Origin: Anisus vortex
Lineage: Eukaryota; Mollusca; Gastropoda; Planorbidae
Direction: 5' to 3'
NCBI GenBank assembly: GCA_949126835.1
Contig: OX421497.1
Span: 19,988,409-20,052,408 of the forward strand
DNA: 64,000 bases
A program made the position numbers and the translations under genes. Position 1 is the stretch's first letter. Each line of letters starts with the position of its first letter. This document shows positions 11,823-24,788 of this stretch, in pieces. Under the pieces are notes generated by a model. It saw nothing but the letters and a program-made list of their open reading frames with translations. It was not told where the DNA came from and did not search any database.

Positions 11823-13284
11823 CCATTACCTCGTAAACCTACACATTCACTCAGTACCATTACCTCGTAAACCTGCACATTCACTCAGTACCATTACCTC
11901 GTAAACCTGCACATTCACTCAGTACCATTACCTCGTAAACCTACACATTCACTCAGTACCATTACCTCGTAAACCTACACATTCACTCAGTACCATTACC
12001 TCGTAAACCTACACATTCACTCAGTACCATTACCTCGTAAACCTACACATTCACTCAGTACCATTACCTCGTAAACCTACACATTCACTCAGTACCATTA
12101 CCTCGTAAACCTGCACATTCACTCAGTACCATTACCTCGTAAACCTGCACATTCACTCAGTACCATTACCTCGTAAACCTGCACATTCACTCAGTACCAT
12201 TACCTCGTAAACCTGCACATTCACTCAGTACCATTACCTCGTAAACCTACACATTCACTCAGTACCATTACCTCGTAAACCTGCACATTCACTCAGTACC
12301 ATTACCTCGTAAACCTGCACATTCACTCAGTACCATTACCTCGTAAACCTGCACATTCACTCAGTACCATTACCTCGTAAACCTGCACATTCACTCAGTA
12401 CCATTACCTCGTAAACCTGCACATTCACTCAGTACCATTACCTCGTAAACCTGCACATTCACTCAGTACCATTACCTCGTAAACCTGCACATTCACTCAG
12501 TACCATTACCTCGTAAACCTACACATTCACTCAGTACCATTACCTCGTAAACCTGCACATTCACTCAGTACCATTACCTCGTAAACCTACACATTCACTC
12601 AGTACCATTACCTCGTAAACCTGCACATTCACTCAGTACCATTACCTCGCAAACCTACACATTCACTCAGTACCATTACCTCGTAAACCTGCACATTCAC
12701 TCAGTACCATTACCTCATAAACCTGCACATTCACTCAGTACCATTACCTCGTAAACCTGCACATTGACTCAGTACCATTACCTTGTAAACCTGCACATTC
12801 ACTCAGTACCATTACCTTGTAAACCTGCACATTCACTCAGTACCATTACCTCGTAAACCTGCACATTCACTCAGTACCATTACCTCGTAAACCTGCACAT
12901 TGACTCAGTACCATTACCTTGTAAACCTGCACATTCACTCAGTACCATTACCTCGTAAACCTGCACATTCACTCAGTACCATTACCTCATAAACCTGCAC
13001 ATTCACTCAGTACCATTACCTCGTAAACCTGCACATTCACTCAGTACCATTAACTCGTAAACCTGCACATTCACTCAGTATCATTACCTCGTAAACCTGC
13101 ACATTCACTCAGTACCATTAACTCGTAAACCTGCACATTCACTCAGTATCATTACCTCGTAAACCTGCACATTCACTCAGTACCATTACCTCATAAACCT
13201 GCACATTCACTCAGTACCATTAACTCGTAAACCTGCACATTCACTCAGTACCATTACCTCGTAAACCTGCACATTCACTCAGTA
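11823..13284. repeat. Minisatellite, 34-bp unit, about 43 copies
   Basis: Highly homogeneous direct repeats of a 34-bp unit starting CCATTACCTCGTAAACCTGC and ending ACATTCACTCAGTA. Two main variants (CCTACACATT and CCTGCACATT) are interleaved. Rarer variants in the last third (ACCTTGTAA, ACCTCATAA, TTAACTCGTAA, CATTGACTC) recur at regular spacing, which points to duplication of multi-unit blocks. Confidence 0.97.
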
Positions 13285-13349
13285 GCACAAACAAATACCA
13301 GACTAGAAAGCTTGGTCATCCAATTGTGTAATAATTTGAATTTTTATGA

Positions 13350-13460
13350 AACGCTATGGCCGAGTGGGAACGAGTTGCATTTTTGTTTTTCAGGTCTAAA
13401 TTTTAAATCTCGATGATCATATCCTGGGTCGGGAAAATGTCTATTTTAACTATCTATAGT
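13350..13460 (+). mobile_element. Possible tRNA-head SINE remnant
   Basis: GCTATGGCCGAGTGGGAAC matches an A box of the Leu/Ser tRNA type, and TTTTTCAGGTCT with CTGGGTCGGGAA downstream resembles SINE body sequence. There is no intact B box at the right distance, so it is not a functional tRNA gene. Confidence 0.4.
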
Positions 13461-14635
13461 TCCTGATAATTAAGAAGAGAAAGTAAATATAGGGAGACAT
13501 TGATTTGATCACACGATCCACTAGCAAGCCGTGGATTCTGAAACTGCTTTATCCCACAAGTCTAAGACTGTTACCTAAACTTTAGATTTGAATAAATGCT
13601 AATAGTTTTATAGAATTTTTTTAAATTTGACTTCCCGGGATTAAAGAAATATTTAGCTATTTATTTATATATTACTTCTGTATGTTCTTTTTTTCTTTTC
13701 TAATGTGTTTATATGCTCACTAGAACTTTAAGATAGTGTTTGTCATATCAATCTTTAAATAAACATAGAACATAAGAAATGTAGGCTACATGTTTTTATT
13801 GGGTGAACATAGTTGTAAACAAGTCTTAGGAAGATTACTTACACTCAGCAAGATAAGATACTAACTCTTGTGTCTTTTAGCTTAATAATTTTTTAGTTCA
13901 GTTATGTTTATAATGTTTTTCCTAAAATAATAGGCACATTTATTGGGTAAATAATTATTTCTACTTGAGGTTATCGTTTGGGGTGGGGGTGGGAGCTGGT
14001 GGTAAGATAGGGGCTTAATAAAGATAGCCAAGAAAAAGGAACTAGAGAATACAGTATAGAGAAAAGGAAAAATAGATTAGGCTTGATGAGATGTAACGAA
14101 GAGTATACCAACAGTTTGATATATTTGTAAAGGGACAAAAAAGTCGCTACGTTGTATAATAAGTAATCTAAGGAACCAGTACAGAATGAAATGAAAGCGA
14201 ATGGTGTGTTTGATTGACAGATCTCTGAATATGATGTAATCAACTGATTGAATAAGTCAATGTTCCTGGCAGTAAAGTCAGTTCAACCAATGTACAAAAA
14301 ACCGAATTCAATAAAGACAATTTGTATACAAGTAACTAAAGATGTTGTAATTTACTAAATATTCTAACAGTTAAAAGACCAAGAAATTATCATTTAATCT
14401 ACCTACCTTTTTATCTACCTTTCTATGTATTTATTTTTTTGTTCTATTTCTATACGTATTTATTTATTTATTAATTTTATCTATGTTTCTATCCATCTTT
14501 TCCCCCTTCTTTATATAGATTTATTTATCTTTATATCTATCAAGTATATCTCTCCATCTCTCCACCTCTCACATCTCTTCATCTTTCCATTAATCTATCC
14601 ATGTATCCTTGTATCCATATAACCATGTATCCATC
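13461..14635. other. No recognisable gene
   Basis: AT-rich. The last 150 bp become TATC/CATC-rich as they run into the octamer array. Confidence 0.4.
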
Positions 14636-14841
14636 AATTCATCCATCTATCTATCTATCAATCTGTCCATCTGTCCATCTGTCCATCTATCCATATGTCC
14701 ATCTGTCCATCTTTCCATCTGTCCATCTGTCCATCTGTCCATCTATCCATCTGTCCATCTGTCTATCTATCCATCTATCCATCTATCCATCTATCCATCT
14801 ATCCATCTATCCATCTATCCATCTATCCATCTATCCATCTA
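14636..14841. repeat. 8-bp CATCTATC/CATCTGTC microsatellite
   Basis: About 25 copies of the octamer ATCTATCC or ATCTGTCC. The first half is mixed and the last 80 bp are almost purely ATCTATCC. All three plus-strand frames are open and read as Ser/Ile/His/Leu/Pro repeats, which are artefacts. Confidence 0.95.
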
Positions 14842-16951
14842 CATGACAGTTTCAATCTGCCATGTCTACGTAAAGAAGCTAAAAGCATTAAGCTAAAAAC
14901 AAAATCCAGGATGAGTGTAGAAATAAAAAGTGGCCAAAGATTTTCAAATGTGTCATATTCTAGCTAAAAGCCGAGTAGATTATCTGCATGCTTCTAGATA
15001 TCTTAAAATCAATATTCTTTTACCTTTTTTTATGCCTTGATGTATTTTGTGACAGCTCTCTAAAAATAACCTACATTCCAATTAACACTTGTTCTATCGA
15101 CACGTTAAATGTGCATTCACAAAACAAACTGGTTTGATGTTAGATATGTCATTGTTTGAATGTGTTATATTCTAATCTGAACTCAGTTTGTTGTTTTGTC
15201 ATTTTTATTTTCGTCTCGAGCTCTCTACAATACATAAGTTGAGCTGATAGCGAGGTTGAGAAGTAATTGGATAACAACATAGAATACTAAATAACAATAT
15301 AAGTAATTCATTCAATGCTCTTTGTGTGATTTCCGAATACAAGTTTCCAAGGCTCTTAATAGATCCAAGTATGTTAAACAAAACCTTATACATGAGTTGG
15401 TTATTCATTTGTTAACACTATTAATTTCTACACACGTAAATAACATTGATTTATCTGAAAAAGAAAGACCTTCCTCACCCTGACAAAAGAAATTGGAGTA
15501 AACAACTTTCTATGTTCTTACTGGCGAGGGCGAATATTTCTGGCCTCTAGAACGCAACGGATGTAGTTTTCCTGATCATGACATAATGTTTAATGTCCAA
15601 CTTTATCTCTAGTCACAGCTAGAGAGTGTTTTTGTTTGTAGTTATTGTTGTTTTGTTTTGTGTGTGTGTGTGGGGGGGGGGGGGGGGAGGGGGGCTATAG
15701 AAATGTTTTTATTACAAGATAACAATACAAAATTAGAGAGTAAAGTACTGAAATAAAATCTAAAAATAATGCCCTAATCTCCACCTCTATAATTGAAATA
15801 GCACCTAAATAACAAACAATAAGAATGAACAACAAAGCTACAACATTGGTGTCTGTTTAAAATGTCTCATTTTGATCACTTATACAGCTGTCCATTCTTT
15901 TATTTATAAGTAACATTGTTGTAATATTTTGGGTGTACACATTTTTCTATTTCACTATTTTCTCAAGCTGTTTTAGCTTTATAAATAACAATTTTTTCAA
16001 TATTTCAATATTTCTTTCACTTCAGGGCAAAGGCAAAAAGAAAAACAATTTATTTTTGTATTCCTAGTTTTCCATTTGTTCATGATTGCATTTGTTTTAT
16101 TTAAGGGGATTTGTGCGAGCATTTACCATTGAGTTATTGCCCCTTAAGCAATCGATAATAAAAGTTGCAATCGTTACGGTTGTCTCCCCTATGACTTGCT
16201 TTCAAGAATTTATTTAAAGGTAATGGGACGCTTGAGAAAAAAAATATTTGTAAAGTAATACATGAATACATATCATTATATATGATTACCATAAGTTTCA
16301 TTATATGTTTGTTTATATAATATAGACCTACCGGTATATATATTTGTCCTTGATAGACTTCTCGGCCGTTTAACGAATCGAGACAAATGGTCAATACCTA
16401 AATTGAAAACGTCATCCAAATGAAATTTTTACTATATCAACTGTATAGCTTAATTTGTTTTTTAATACTTTAAAATAAAATTATGACTAATATTTTTCTG
16501 TTAAGGTTATACATAGAGCGCGATTTCACAAATATTCTGAGTGATGTCCCCTTACTAATGCTTTCGAATTTATTTATTTTTCGTGGACTGGGTTTTCCCG
16601 TACTGCGAAATGAGAATTAATTAAGTGATAATTGATCTCTAGCCTATCCCTCCAGCCCACAATCTCCACTCGTCACTTACTTCATTATAATTATATTAGA
16701 AAATTCCCATTACCTTTGCACTAATGCATTCAATTACATTGTCTTAGAAAATTACTATCTGGTCATACTTTTCCCATTGTAACAACTTTATAGTAGTATC
16801 TAAAGTATAAAGTATCTAAAGTAGGCTAACTAACTTCGGCTTGTAAGCTTAATTTAAGGTTAAATTTTCTCATTTTAACAATTCTGCTGCATTTAAAAAA
16901 ACGAATTGCGTCTTATAGGCACAGTTTGATGTTACACTTTTCAATTCTAAG
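14842..16951. other. No recognisable gene; long G-tract
   Basis: AT-rich DNA. At 15661-15697 a short GT run passes into an almost uninterrupted G-tract of about 25 bases, able to form G-quadruplexes. No exon, element end or RNA gene was recognised. Confidence 0.4.
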
Positions 16952-17998
16952 TTTATAGAATATAAAGTAACTAACTTCTTCTTAGTAACATAGTTCTGAG
17001 TTTTACTTTTCTATGATAACTGACTTTATAGAATATAAAGTAACTAACTTCTTCTTAGTAACATAGTTCTGTGTTTTACTTTTCTATGATAACTGACTTT
17101 ATAGAATATAAAGTAACTAACTTCTTCTTAGTAAAATAGTTCTGAGTTTTACTTTTCTATGATAACTGACTTTATAGAATATAAAGTAACTAACTTCTTC
17201 TTAGTAACATAGTTCTGTGTTTTACTTTTCTATGATAACTGATTTTATAGAATATAAAGTAACTAGCTTCTTCTTAGTAACATAGTTCTGTGTTTTACTT
17301 TTCTATGATAACTGACTTTATAGAATATAAAGTAACTAACTTCTTCTTAGTAACATAGTTCTGTGTTTTACTTTTCTATGATAACTGACTTTATAGAATA
17401 TAAAGTAACTAACTTCTTCTTAGTAACATAGTTCTGTGTTTTACTTTTCTATGATAACTGACTTTATAGAATATAAAGTAACTAACTTCTTCCTAGTAAC
17501 ATAGTTCTGTGTTTTACTTTTCTATGATAACTGACTTTATAGAATATAAAGTAACTAACTTCTTCCTAGTAACATAGCTCTGTGTTTTACTTTTCTATGA
17601 TAACTGACTTTATAGAATATAAAGTAACTAACTTCTTCTTAGTAACATAGTTCTGTGTTTTACTTTTCTATGATAACTGACTTTATAGAATATAAAGTAA
17701 CTAACTTCTTCTTAGTAACATAGTTCTGTGTTTTACTTTTCTATGATAACTGACTTTATAGAATATAAAGTAACTAACTTCTTCCTAGTAACATAGTTCT
17801 GTGTTTTACTTTTCTATGATAACTGACTTTATAGAATATAAAGTAACTAACTTCTTCCTAGTAACATAGCTCTGTGTTTTACTTTTCTATGATAACTGAC
17901 TTTATAGACTATAAAGTAACTAACTTCTTCCTAGTAACATAGCTCTGTGTTTTACTTTTCTATGATAACTGACTTTATAGAATATAAAGTAACTAACT
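16952..17998. repeat. Minisatellite, 73-bp unit, about 14 copies
   Basis: Very homogeneous direct repeats of a 73-bp unit that begins TTTATAGAATATAAAGTAAC and ends TATGATAACTGAC. The differences are few (CTTCTTAG or CTTCCTAG, AGTTCTG or AGCTCTG, GAGTT or GTGTT) and lie in runs of adjacent copies, which suggests recent expansion. Confidence 0.97.
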
Positions 17999-18609
17999 GC
18001 GTATTACTAACAAAGATCCATATCTTACTTGTCCGTTTACAAGTCGTTCATTGGCTGAGATTCTGATAACAATTTATTTTATACCTTTTTGTGGTGACGT
18101 TTTTAATATTTTTTCAAACTTTTCATGTAATCTAGTCAACCTTCATGTTGAGATAACTTCTTGTTATGCTCTATAACTGTTTAAATGAGATTGGCGAACC
18201 ATCACATAGCAGTTCCTCTGCCGTTAACTCAAGGATGAGATAATTTCTGAACGTTCAAGCCGGCAGTAGAAATAATTGCTAAATTTGTGGAAGAAGATGA
18301 AAATGTGAAGGATGATCGTTCAAGGTGAAATAAACCCATTTTGTAGTCTATTTTGTATTCTTATAGTATTGTATTTATGTAGACTATAGTAGATACAATT
18401 ATATAGATATATACAGAAAGATAGATTGATAGGTGGGATGGCCACACTTTTCCCTTGTATCCCGTGGCCGTGTAAAAACTGCGTAACATGTCCAGTGGTC
18501 TGAACGTATTTCCGCCAGCCCGTGGTATCTCTCCCCATCCCGCTCTTGTAATATGTATTTAAAGTGCAGCTATCACCAATATAATAAGCCTGTGTTATCT
18601 CCCTAGCCC

Positions 18610-18612
18610 TGT

Positions 18613-18675
<63 letters not shown>

Positions 18676-18684
18676 TGTGTGTGT
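18610..18684. repeat. (GT)n(GA)n(GT)n compound microsatellite
   Basis: About 13 GT, then about 17 GA, then a few GT dinucleotides. Confidence 0.95.
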
Positions 18685-20055
18685 TGTGAGCGCTGTGGTG
18701 TTTATAATGTTCTATATTAGTTGCTGAAATCTCCGTGAAGAAATTTTCTTCTACAAAATTCACCAAGGCATAAAATAGTGGAAAGGGGTGGGGGGGGGGG
18801 ATGCTGGAGTACAGACAATTACTGATTATGTTTACAGATTGCCTTTATAGGACAGTCTGTGTTCTGTGGGTATGTGTTCGTTTGTGTGTTTGTTTGCGTT
18901 GAATGTTTGTATGTGTGAGTGTAATTGTGTGTGTGCGTGTGTGTGTACATTATTGGTGTTCATATGAGGTTTTATTTTTGTTAGCATGTCGGCATGCTTC
19001 TAATACGTTTCTTGGGCGCTAGGGAATGTTAGTAAGTGTATGATTGTATAAAAATGCGTACGTTTTTCACTGTATATGTTTGTTTGACTGTATGTTTGTA
19101 TGTTTGTATAATATGTGTGTATGTTTAAATATTTGTGTATTTGTATGTTTGTATAGTTGTAATATAAACAAGCTCCATATAGTTACAATTAGCTGCCTAA
19201 GACTTATATTACAAATTAGATGAACTGAACAAATTTCACGCTACAACCTGTGAAACATGACCAAAAAAAACACATTGGTAAATAGATTAAAAACCACGCG
19301 TTATGATGGATATGACGCAATTCGAGACTACCATCGGATAATGGGCATAGACAAATACTAGACTGGGAACTTCTGCAGAAAAGAAAATTAGACCATAGCA
19401 GACTTGAATGAGTTTGTAAATGAAACAAAAGCAGCCGTCGGACGCACAATTGAAGGCAGCAGCTTCAGATCGACGCCGCTGAACCCACAGGACTATGTTA
19501 GTTAATAACTTGAGTAAGTCTCTTTTGTTTTAACTGAGCCTTTTGGCGGTTAAGGATTGTGCTGCTAACACAATTTTCTCACATTTTAAATTAACTTTTG
19601 CAAACTCTAATTAGTAATAGCTGTAATGTTTTCAAGTTAATCTTAATCATTCAAATGAATTTAAACAAGGTATGAAAAAAAGAATTTATATTTAATTACG
19701 TGTATTATTTGTTTCTTTACTAATTAATATCCCCAGAGTTTCAGAATGAAGGAACTAAAACATGCAGTGTTTAAACAAGAAGTGTTCTATTATTTTTTTA
19801 TATAGGTCGATAAAGTTTTCAATGTTATTATTTATTGAAAAACTAGTTTGCACATTTTAAATAAAATATATGATAATGATAATATTTTAAATATAACATA
19901 ACCAAAATTTATTACTCTTAAAATAGACTTTACTGTAAAAGTATTTAATAAATGGATTTTTAATTACACAACGTAACGAAATGAAAGTCTCCGTCGTAAA
20001 ACTAATTGCATGCAAGTAAAACATAAAGCGGTGATGTAACGACGTGTTGTAAACT

Positions 20056-20182
20056 CAGGTAATTATCTACTGGGGTCCTGTCCCAAGTGATGAGATCACA
20101 AAAGACTACAAGGCGCGCTACCACACCTACCACTTTGTTCTCCAATGGTCTTTTATCGCGTTCTTAGGAGCGCACGTGTTTC
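20056..20182 (+). other. Weak exon candidate
   Basis: A plus-strand frame of ordinary amino-acid composition starts right after an AG that could be a splice acceptor (ACTCAG at 20053-20058). It contains YWGPVPSDEITKDYKARYHT. A possible donor (AGAGGTTGTG) lies near 20188. The block is richer in GC than its surroundings. No protein family was recognised and no neighbouring exon was found, so this may be chance or repeat sequence. Confidence 0.15.
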
Positions 20183-20962
20183 AAATTAGAGGTTGTGCCA
20201 AAACCGTGCCAATAGCAGCGCGCGCTCGCACACACACACAAACACAACCCAACGTACATACACAAAGGTACGTTAGCAGTATGACGTCGTGAATTGCTTG
20301 AAGTTCTATCTAACGAAGAAAAGTTTTATGGGTTTATATGGGTTAAGAGTGTTGCAAGAAATAGGTGAAATGTCTTGCTGTAGCTAAATATGCTCTTGAC
20401 ATATAGAGTCAGGAAATGATATTAAAGAAACTAGCAGAATATAAAAGACACACTGTGACTGCCAGGGAGTCTTAGCTAGGAAATAACACATAATTCTCTA
20501 TGGGTTCTTTCATGCAAAGATACTTTCATTAAAAAAGAAATATTGTTTCGACTAGCGCAAAGATAATTTGTGTAAAGCCTACAATACAATTTCTTACATG
20601 AAATGGAGATGACATTTTGACAGTTTAATACAACGGTTTACATACAGATGTAAGAGTGAGATCGTTTTTGTATTCTTTATATTCTTCTCTCTTTATATGA
20701 TCAGTAACTGAGTATTATGTATTGCAGGAAAAACATCAACATAGTTTATGGGGCAACGAAGACTATAGAATACATCATGCTTGCAAGTCTTGTGCGGGAA
20801 AAAAATAATGGGGAGGGAAGGGTTTATAAAATACTGTAAAGATGAAGGGGGAGGGGTCTATATTTGTAGGTTGGGAATTATGACTGGAAAGTAGCTGTCA
20901 ATGAGAAAAAAATGCATCAAGGAAGTCTTGATGTGTGAGTTTGGTAGTTTAGCATATGTGTG

Positions 20963-22180
20963 AGACTTCCACATAGAAGACTTTCACATTGAAGACTTCA
21001 ATACATAAGATGTCCACATAGAAAGACTTCCATTTAGAAGACTTCCACATAAAAGACTTCCACATAGAAGACGTCCTCACATAATACGCCCACATAGAAG
21101 ACTTCCAACTAGAAGACGTCCTCACATAATACGCCCACATAGAAGACTTCCACATAGAAGACGTCCTCACATAATACGCCCACATAGAAGACTTCCACAT
21201 AGAAGACGTCCTCACATAATACGCCCACATAGAAGACTTCCACATAGAAGACGTCCTCACATAATACGCCCACATAGAAGACTTCCACATAGAAGACGTC
21301 CTCACATAATACGCCCACATAGAAGACTTCCACATAGAAGACGTCCTCACATAATACGCCCACATAGAAGACTTCCACATAGAAGACGTCCTCACATAAT
21401 ACGCCCACATACAAGACTTCCACATAGGAGACGTCCTCACATAATACGCCCACATAGAAGACTTCCACATAGAAGACGTCCTCACATAATACGCCCACAT
21501 AGAAGACTTCCACATAGAAGACGTCCTCACATAATACGCCCACATAGAAGACTTCCACATAGAAGACGTCCTCACATAATACGCCCACATAGAAGACTTC
21601 CACATAGAAGACGTCCTCACATAATACGCCCACATAGAAGACTTCCACATAGAAGACGTCCTCACATAATACGCCCACATAGAAGACTTCCACATAGAAG
21701 ACGTCCTCACATAATACGCCCACATAGAAGACTTCCACATAGAAGACGTCCTCACATAATACGCCCACATAGAAGACTTCCACATAGAAGACGTCCTCAC
21801 ATAATACGCCCACATAGAAGACTTCCACATAGAAGACGTTCTCACATAATACGCCCACATAGAAGACTTCCACATAGAAGACGTCCTCACATAATACGCC
21901 CACATAGAAGACTTCCACATAGAAGACGTCCTCACATAATACGCCCACATAGAAGACTTCCACATAGAAGACGTCCTCAAATGATACGCCCACATAGAAG
22001 ACTTGCACATAGAAGACGTCCTCACATGATACGCCCACATAGAAGACTTCCACATAGAAGACGTCCTCACATAATACGCCCACATAGAAGACTTCCACGC
22101 ATAATACTTCCACACATAAGACTTCCACAAATAAGACTTCCACACATAATACTTCCACACATAAGACTTCAATACAGAGC
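20963..22180. repeat. Minisatellite, 45-bp unit, about 23 copies, with irregular edges
   Basis: The core (about 21061-22095) repeats a 45-bp unit containing ACATAGAAGACTTCCACATA and GACGTCCTCACATAATACG. The edges contain only shorter sub-units such as CACATAAGACTTC, so the 45-mer looks built from 12-15 bp ancestors. Because 45 is divisible by three, the minus strand is open in two frames for 350-410 codons (WKSSMWAYYVRTSSM-type and VFYVEVFYVGVLCED-type repeats). No signal peptide or non-repeat domain supports a real gene. Confidence 0.95.
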
Positions 22181-22298
22181 ACTTCATTTTAAAGTCTAAT
22201 ATTTTAAGCCATCAATTAAAACAAAAACTCCGCCACATGTTTATGTCCCAACGGATTCGAGTAAACTCAGACAATGATTTATTCCTTTACAAATTATT

Positions 22299-22502
22299 CT
22301 CTGTCTGTGTATAGTTCATGAACAATACAATTGTCTCTCTGCGTATAGTTCATGAACAATATAATTGTCTGTCTGCGTATAGATCATGAACAATACAATT
22401 GTCTGTCTGCGTATAGTTCATGAACAATACAATTGCCTGTCTGCGTATAGTTCATGAACAATACAATTCTCTGTCTGTGTATAGTTCATAAACAATAAAA
22501 TT
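22299..22502. repeat. Minisatellite, 34-bp unit, 6 copies
   Basis: Direct repeats of a 34-bp unit containing GTCTGTCTGCGTATAGTTCA and ending ATACAATT. It is unrelated to the other 34-bp array. Confidence 0.93.
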
Positions 22503-24119
22503 TTACAGTCGATAAGCTAACGTCTTTAACAAAGCGTTATTTTTTGTTTAAATTCTACAGATTCAAAATGTTTGAGAAATAAAAATAATATTAATATTTT
22601 CGCTAAATACTTTTTTTTCAAACAGCAGGAGATCGATATAAATTAGCACAGAATACACAAGTCGCATATAGTGCAGACTCTCTTCAAAGGGAGACCGCTG
22701 GGTCGTATAATAGGCTTTTACCTGTAAAATAAATCTTTAGAAAGAACAAAATTGCGAAATTTTTATCATGCGTTATTTAACACCGCACCTTTTTGTGTTG
22801 TGTTGTGACGACCGTGATTTTTATGTGTATTTATGTGTGTGTGTGTGTGTATCTGTGTGTATTTTAAACCATAAGAGGTTTAAATTGTATGATAGGCTAA
22901 CTAGATTCCTACTTTGCCTGATACTTATAGAAGTATACATATAATAATTAAAATAAATGTATTATTAAGTTATGTTATTTTTTTTAAAGGTTGAGACTTT
23001 ATAGATCGAAACAAATGTATTTTAAAACATGTTACGACATTTTCATATACATGAAATTAGCCGCTTTAGATCAAAGATGATAAATAATAACAATAAAAAT
23101 ATTATCTATACATTGTGGCATTGTGACCATTGCAGAGTGTAACGTTTATATCTTTTACTTGTATGGGTGTTGAAGTCGGCGTCACGCTAACAGCTAATCT
23201 CCAGAAAAGATCCTAGATATTATTTATTAAGATGATTTCCCAATATTTTGAGCATTTCTTACCGAAGTACACCACACACGCAATAGTCCGCACTCGGAGC
23301 ATCTTGGTATCGGCAAATACGATGGCATGGTTTTAGTTATCAACAACTTCTCTGGCTGTCGCTAGAACCAATGTTTGCCATGACAACTTTATTGGCTTTA
23401 GCCACTTTCTTCAGTCTGTAATAAAATCTGAAACATATTGGGTATTTAAGTTGCTTGGCTTACTATTTAACAGTGTTACTAATTATACAATCTTACAAAT
23501 CAAACATGTAGATCTAACTTAGTCTAACACAAATTATTGAAATAACTTTTTTGTTGTATTTTACTTGATAATTTTTCCTACACGGTGTTTGGATTTGTTC
23601 TAGAATAAGGACGTGATGAACCTAACTAGATATAACGATGTCTGCAGAGTTTCAACAGGTTTATGTGAGGCTAATAAATTAGACTTCATTCCTCCTGTTT
23701 GGCATTCGAGGATGGAGCGGGATACCTGAACTAGACAGGAAAACCGACCACTTAACGCCAGTTAAAATGATCATCAAATAGAGGCTACGGATAAGCGTAG
23801 AATGTAATGTTTTTGTTGTTGTTTTTTTGCTCCAAGATATCAAGATTGTAAATTCTAAGATAAAGTCCACAATATAGTAGTACAGCTCCGTGTGTTTCCG
23901 AATGTATTGCTAGTGATTATCATTCATTCATTGGCTGTGATTAGTCTTAACTCTATTCCCACTTTAACTTGAAAAAATAAAACTACAGTAAACATGTAGC
24001 CTTGCTTCTATGACAAATCTTGACCATTTATATAAGTTTAGCTGGTGCACATGCGGCAATTGTGTGTGTGAGTGCGGAGGTGGGGTGAATTTTTAGGAGA
24101 TACTTGTCCATCGCCTATT
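22503..24119. other. No recognisable gene
   Basis: AT-rich with a short GT run near 22826-22858. No exon or element end was recognised. Confidence 0.4.
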
Positions 24120-24245
24120 TGAAACGAAGTGGCATCGCGTTCTGGACTAGGGTTCGAATCCAGTTTAAAATGCTACGTTTATTTTCCAGGTCTGGTTCCA
24201 GACTCAGCTATAATGGGTGTCTGACATCAGTTAGTAAAAAGTAAA
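24120..24245 (+). mobile_element. tRNA-derived SINE, sense
   Basis: A tRNA-like head with the B box AGGGTTCGAATCCAG (about 24148-24162) is followed by CAGGTCTGGTTCCAGACTC and a body ending GGGTGTCTGACATCAGTTAG. It resembles the SINE at 2311-2456 and the body of the antisense copies. Confidence 0.7.
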
Positions 24246-24534
24246 TGCGGAGGGACAGCGTGCTAGCTACACAATCCGTTTGTATGCTGTGTCTACGGAA
24301 ACTGATAATTGTTTTCTTCACTCGTTCCTTGGACAATTCTTTAAGAGAACTTCACTTTACCTTACTTCCTCCACTTTAACTAAATTTATAAATTCTCTAA
24401 CTACAGAATCCATGCATCTACCATCACACCTAAAGAGCCAGTCTAGGTTTTGTAATCAAACACATCTAACATCTAATGTCGCCCACATACCGGTATTTAT
24501 ATATTTCAAAAGCCGCTACGAGAATCCCGTTTCG

Positions 24535-24788
24535 AACAATAATGAAACATCAGAAACTACCAAATAGGCTTACTTACCTTGGGCTGTCACGAACAAACAT
24601 GGAACATCAGAAACCACCGAAGTGGCTCACTTACCTTGGGCTGTCACGAACAAACATGGAACATCAGAAACCACCAAATAGGCTCACTTACCTTGGGCTG
24701 TCACGAACAAACATGGAACATCAGAAACCACCGAAGTGGCTCACTTAGCTTGGGCTTTCACGAACAAACATGGAACATTAAGAACCCC
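24535..24788. repeat. Minisatellite, 57-bp unit, about 4.4 copies
   Basis: A 57-bp unit beginning AACAAACATGGAACATCAG and containing CTTACCTTGGGCTGTCACG. Copies alternate between CCGAAGTGG and CCAAATAGG, a two-unit higher-order pattern. The open frames here are repeat artefacts. Confidence 0.93.

Larger units (their letters stand above)
17999..20962. other. Largely featureless; one exon-like stretch
   Basis: AT-rich DNA containing the GT/GA microsatellite at 18610-18684, a T/G-rich stretch at 18880-19160, and a more GC-rich block at 20050-20230 listed separately. No other gene was recognised. Confidence 0.4.

Noticed and set aside
11823..13284. CRISPR-like array of regular 34-bp repeats
   Set aside because: The repeats are head to tail with no unique spacers, there are no cas genes, and the DNA is eukaryotic.
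13350..13460. tRNA gene with A-box TGGCCGAGTGG
   Set aside because: There is no B box at the right distance and no cloverleaf can be drawn; it is better explained as a SINE-head remnant.
20949..22187. Open frames of 412 and 357 codons on the minus strand, the longest after the retrotransposon
   Set aside because: They are frames of the 45-bp tandem repeat, open in more than one frame because 45 is divisible by three. There is no signal peptide, non-repeat domain or splice context.
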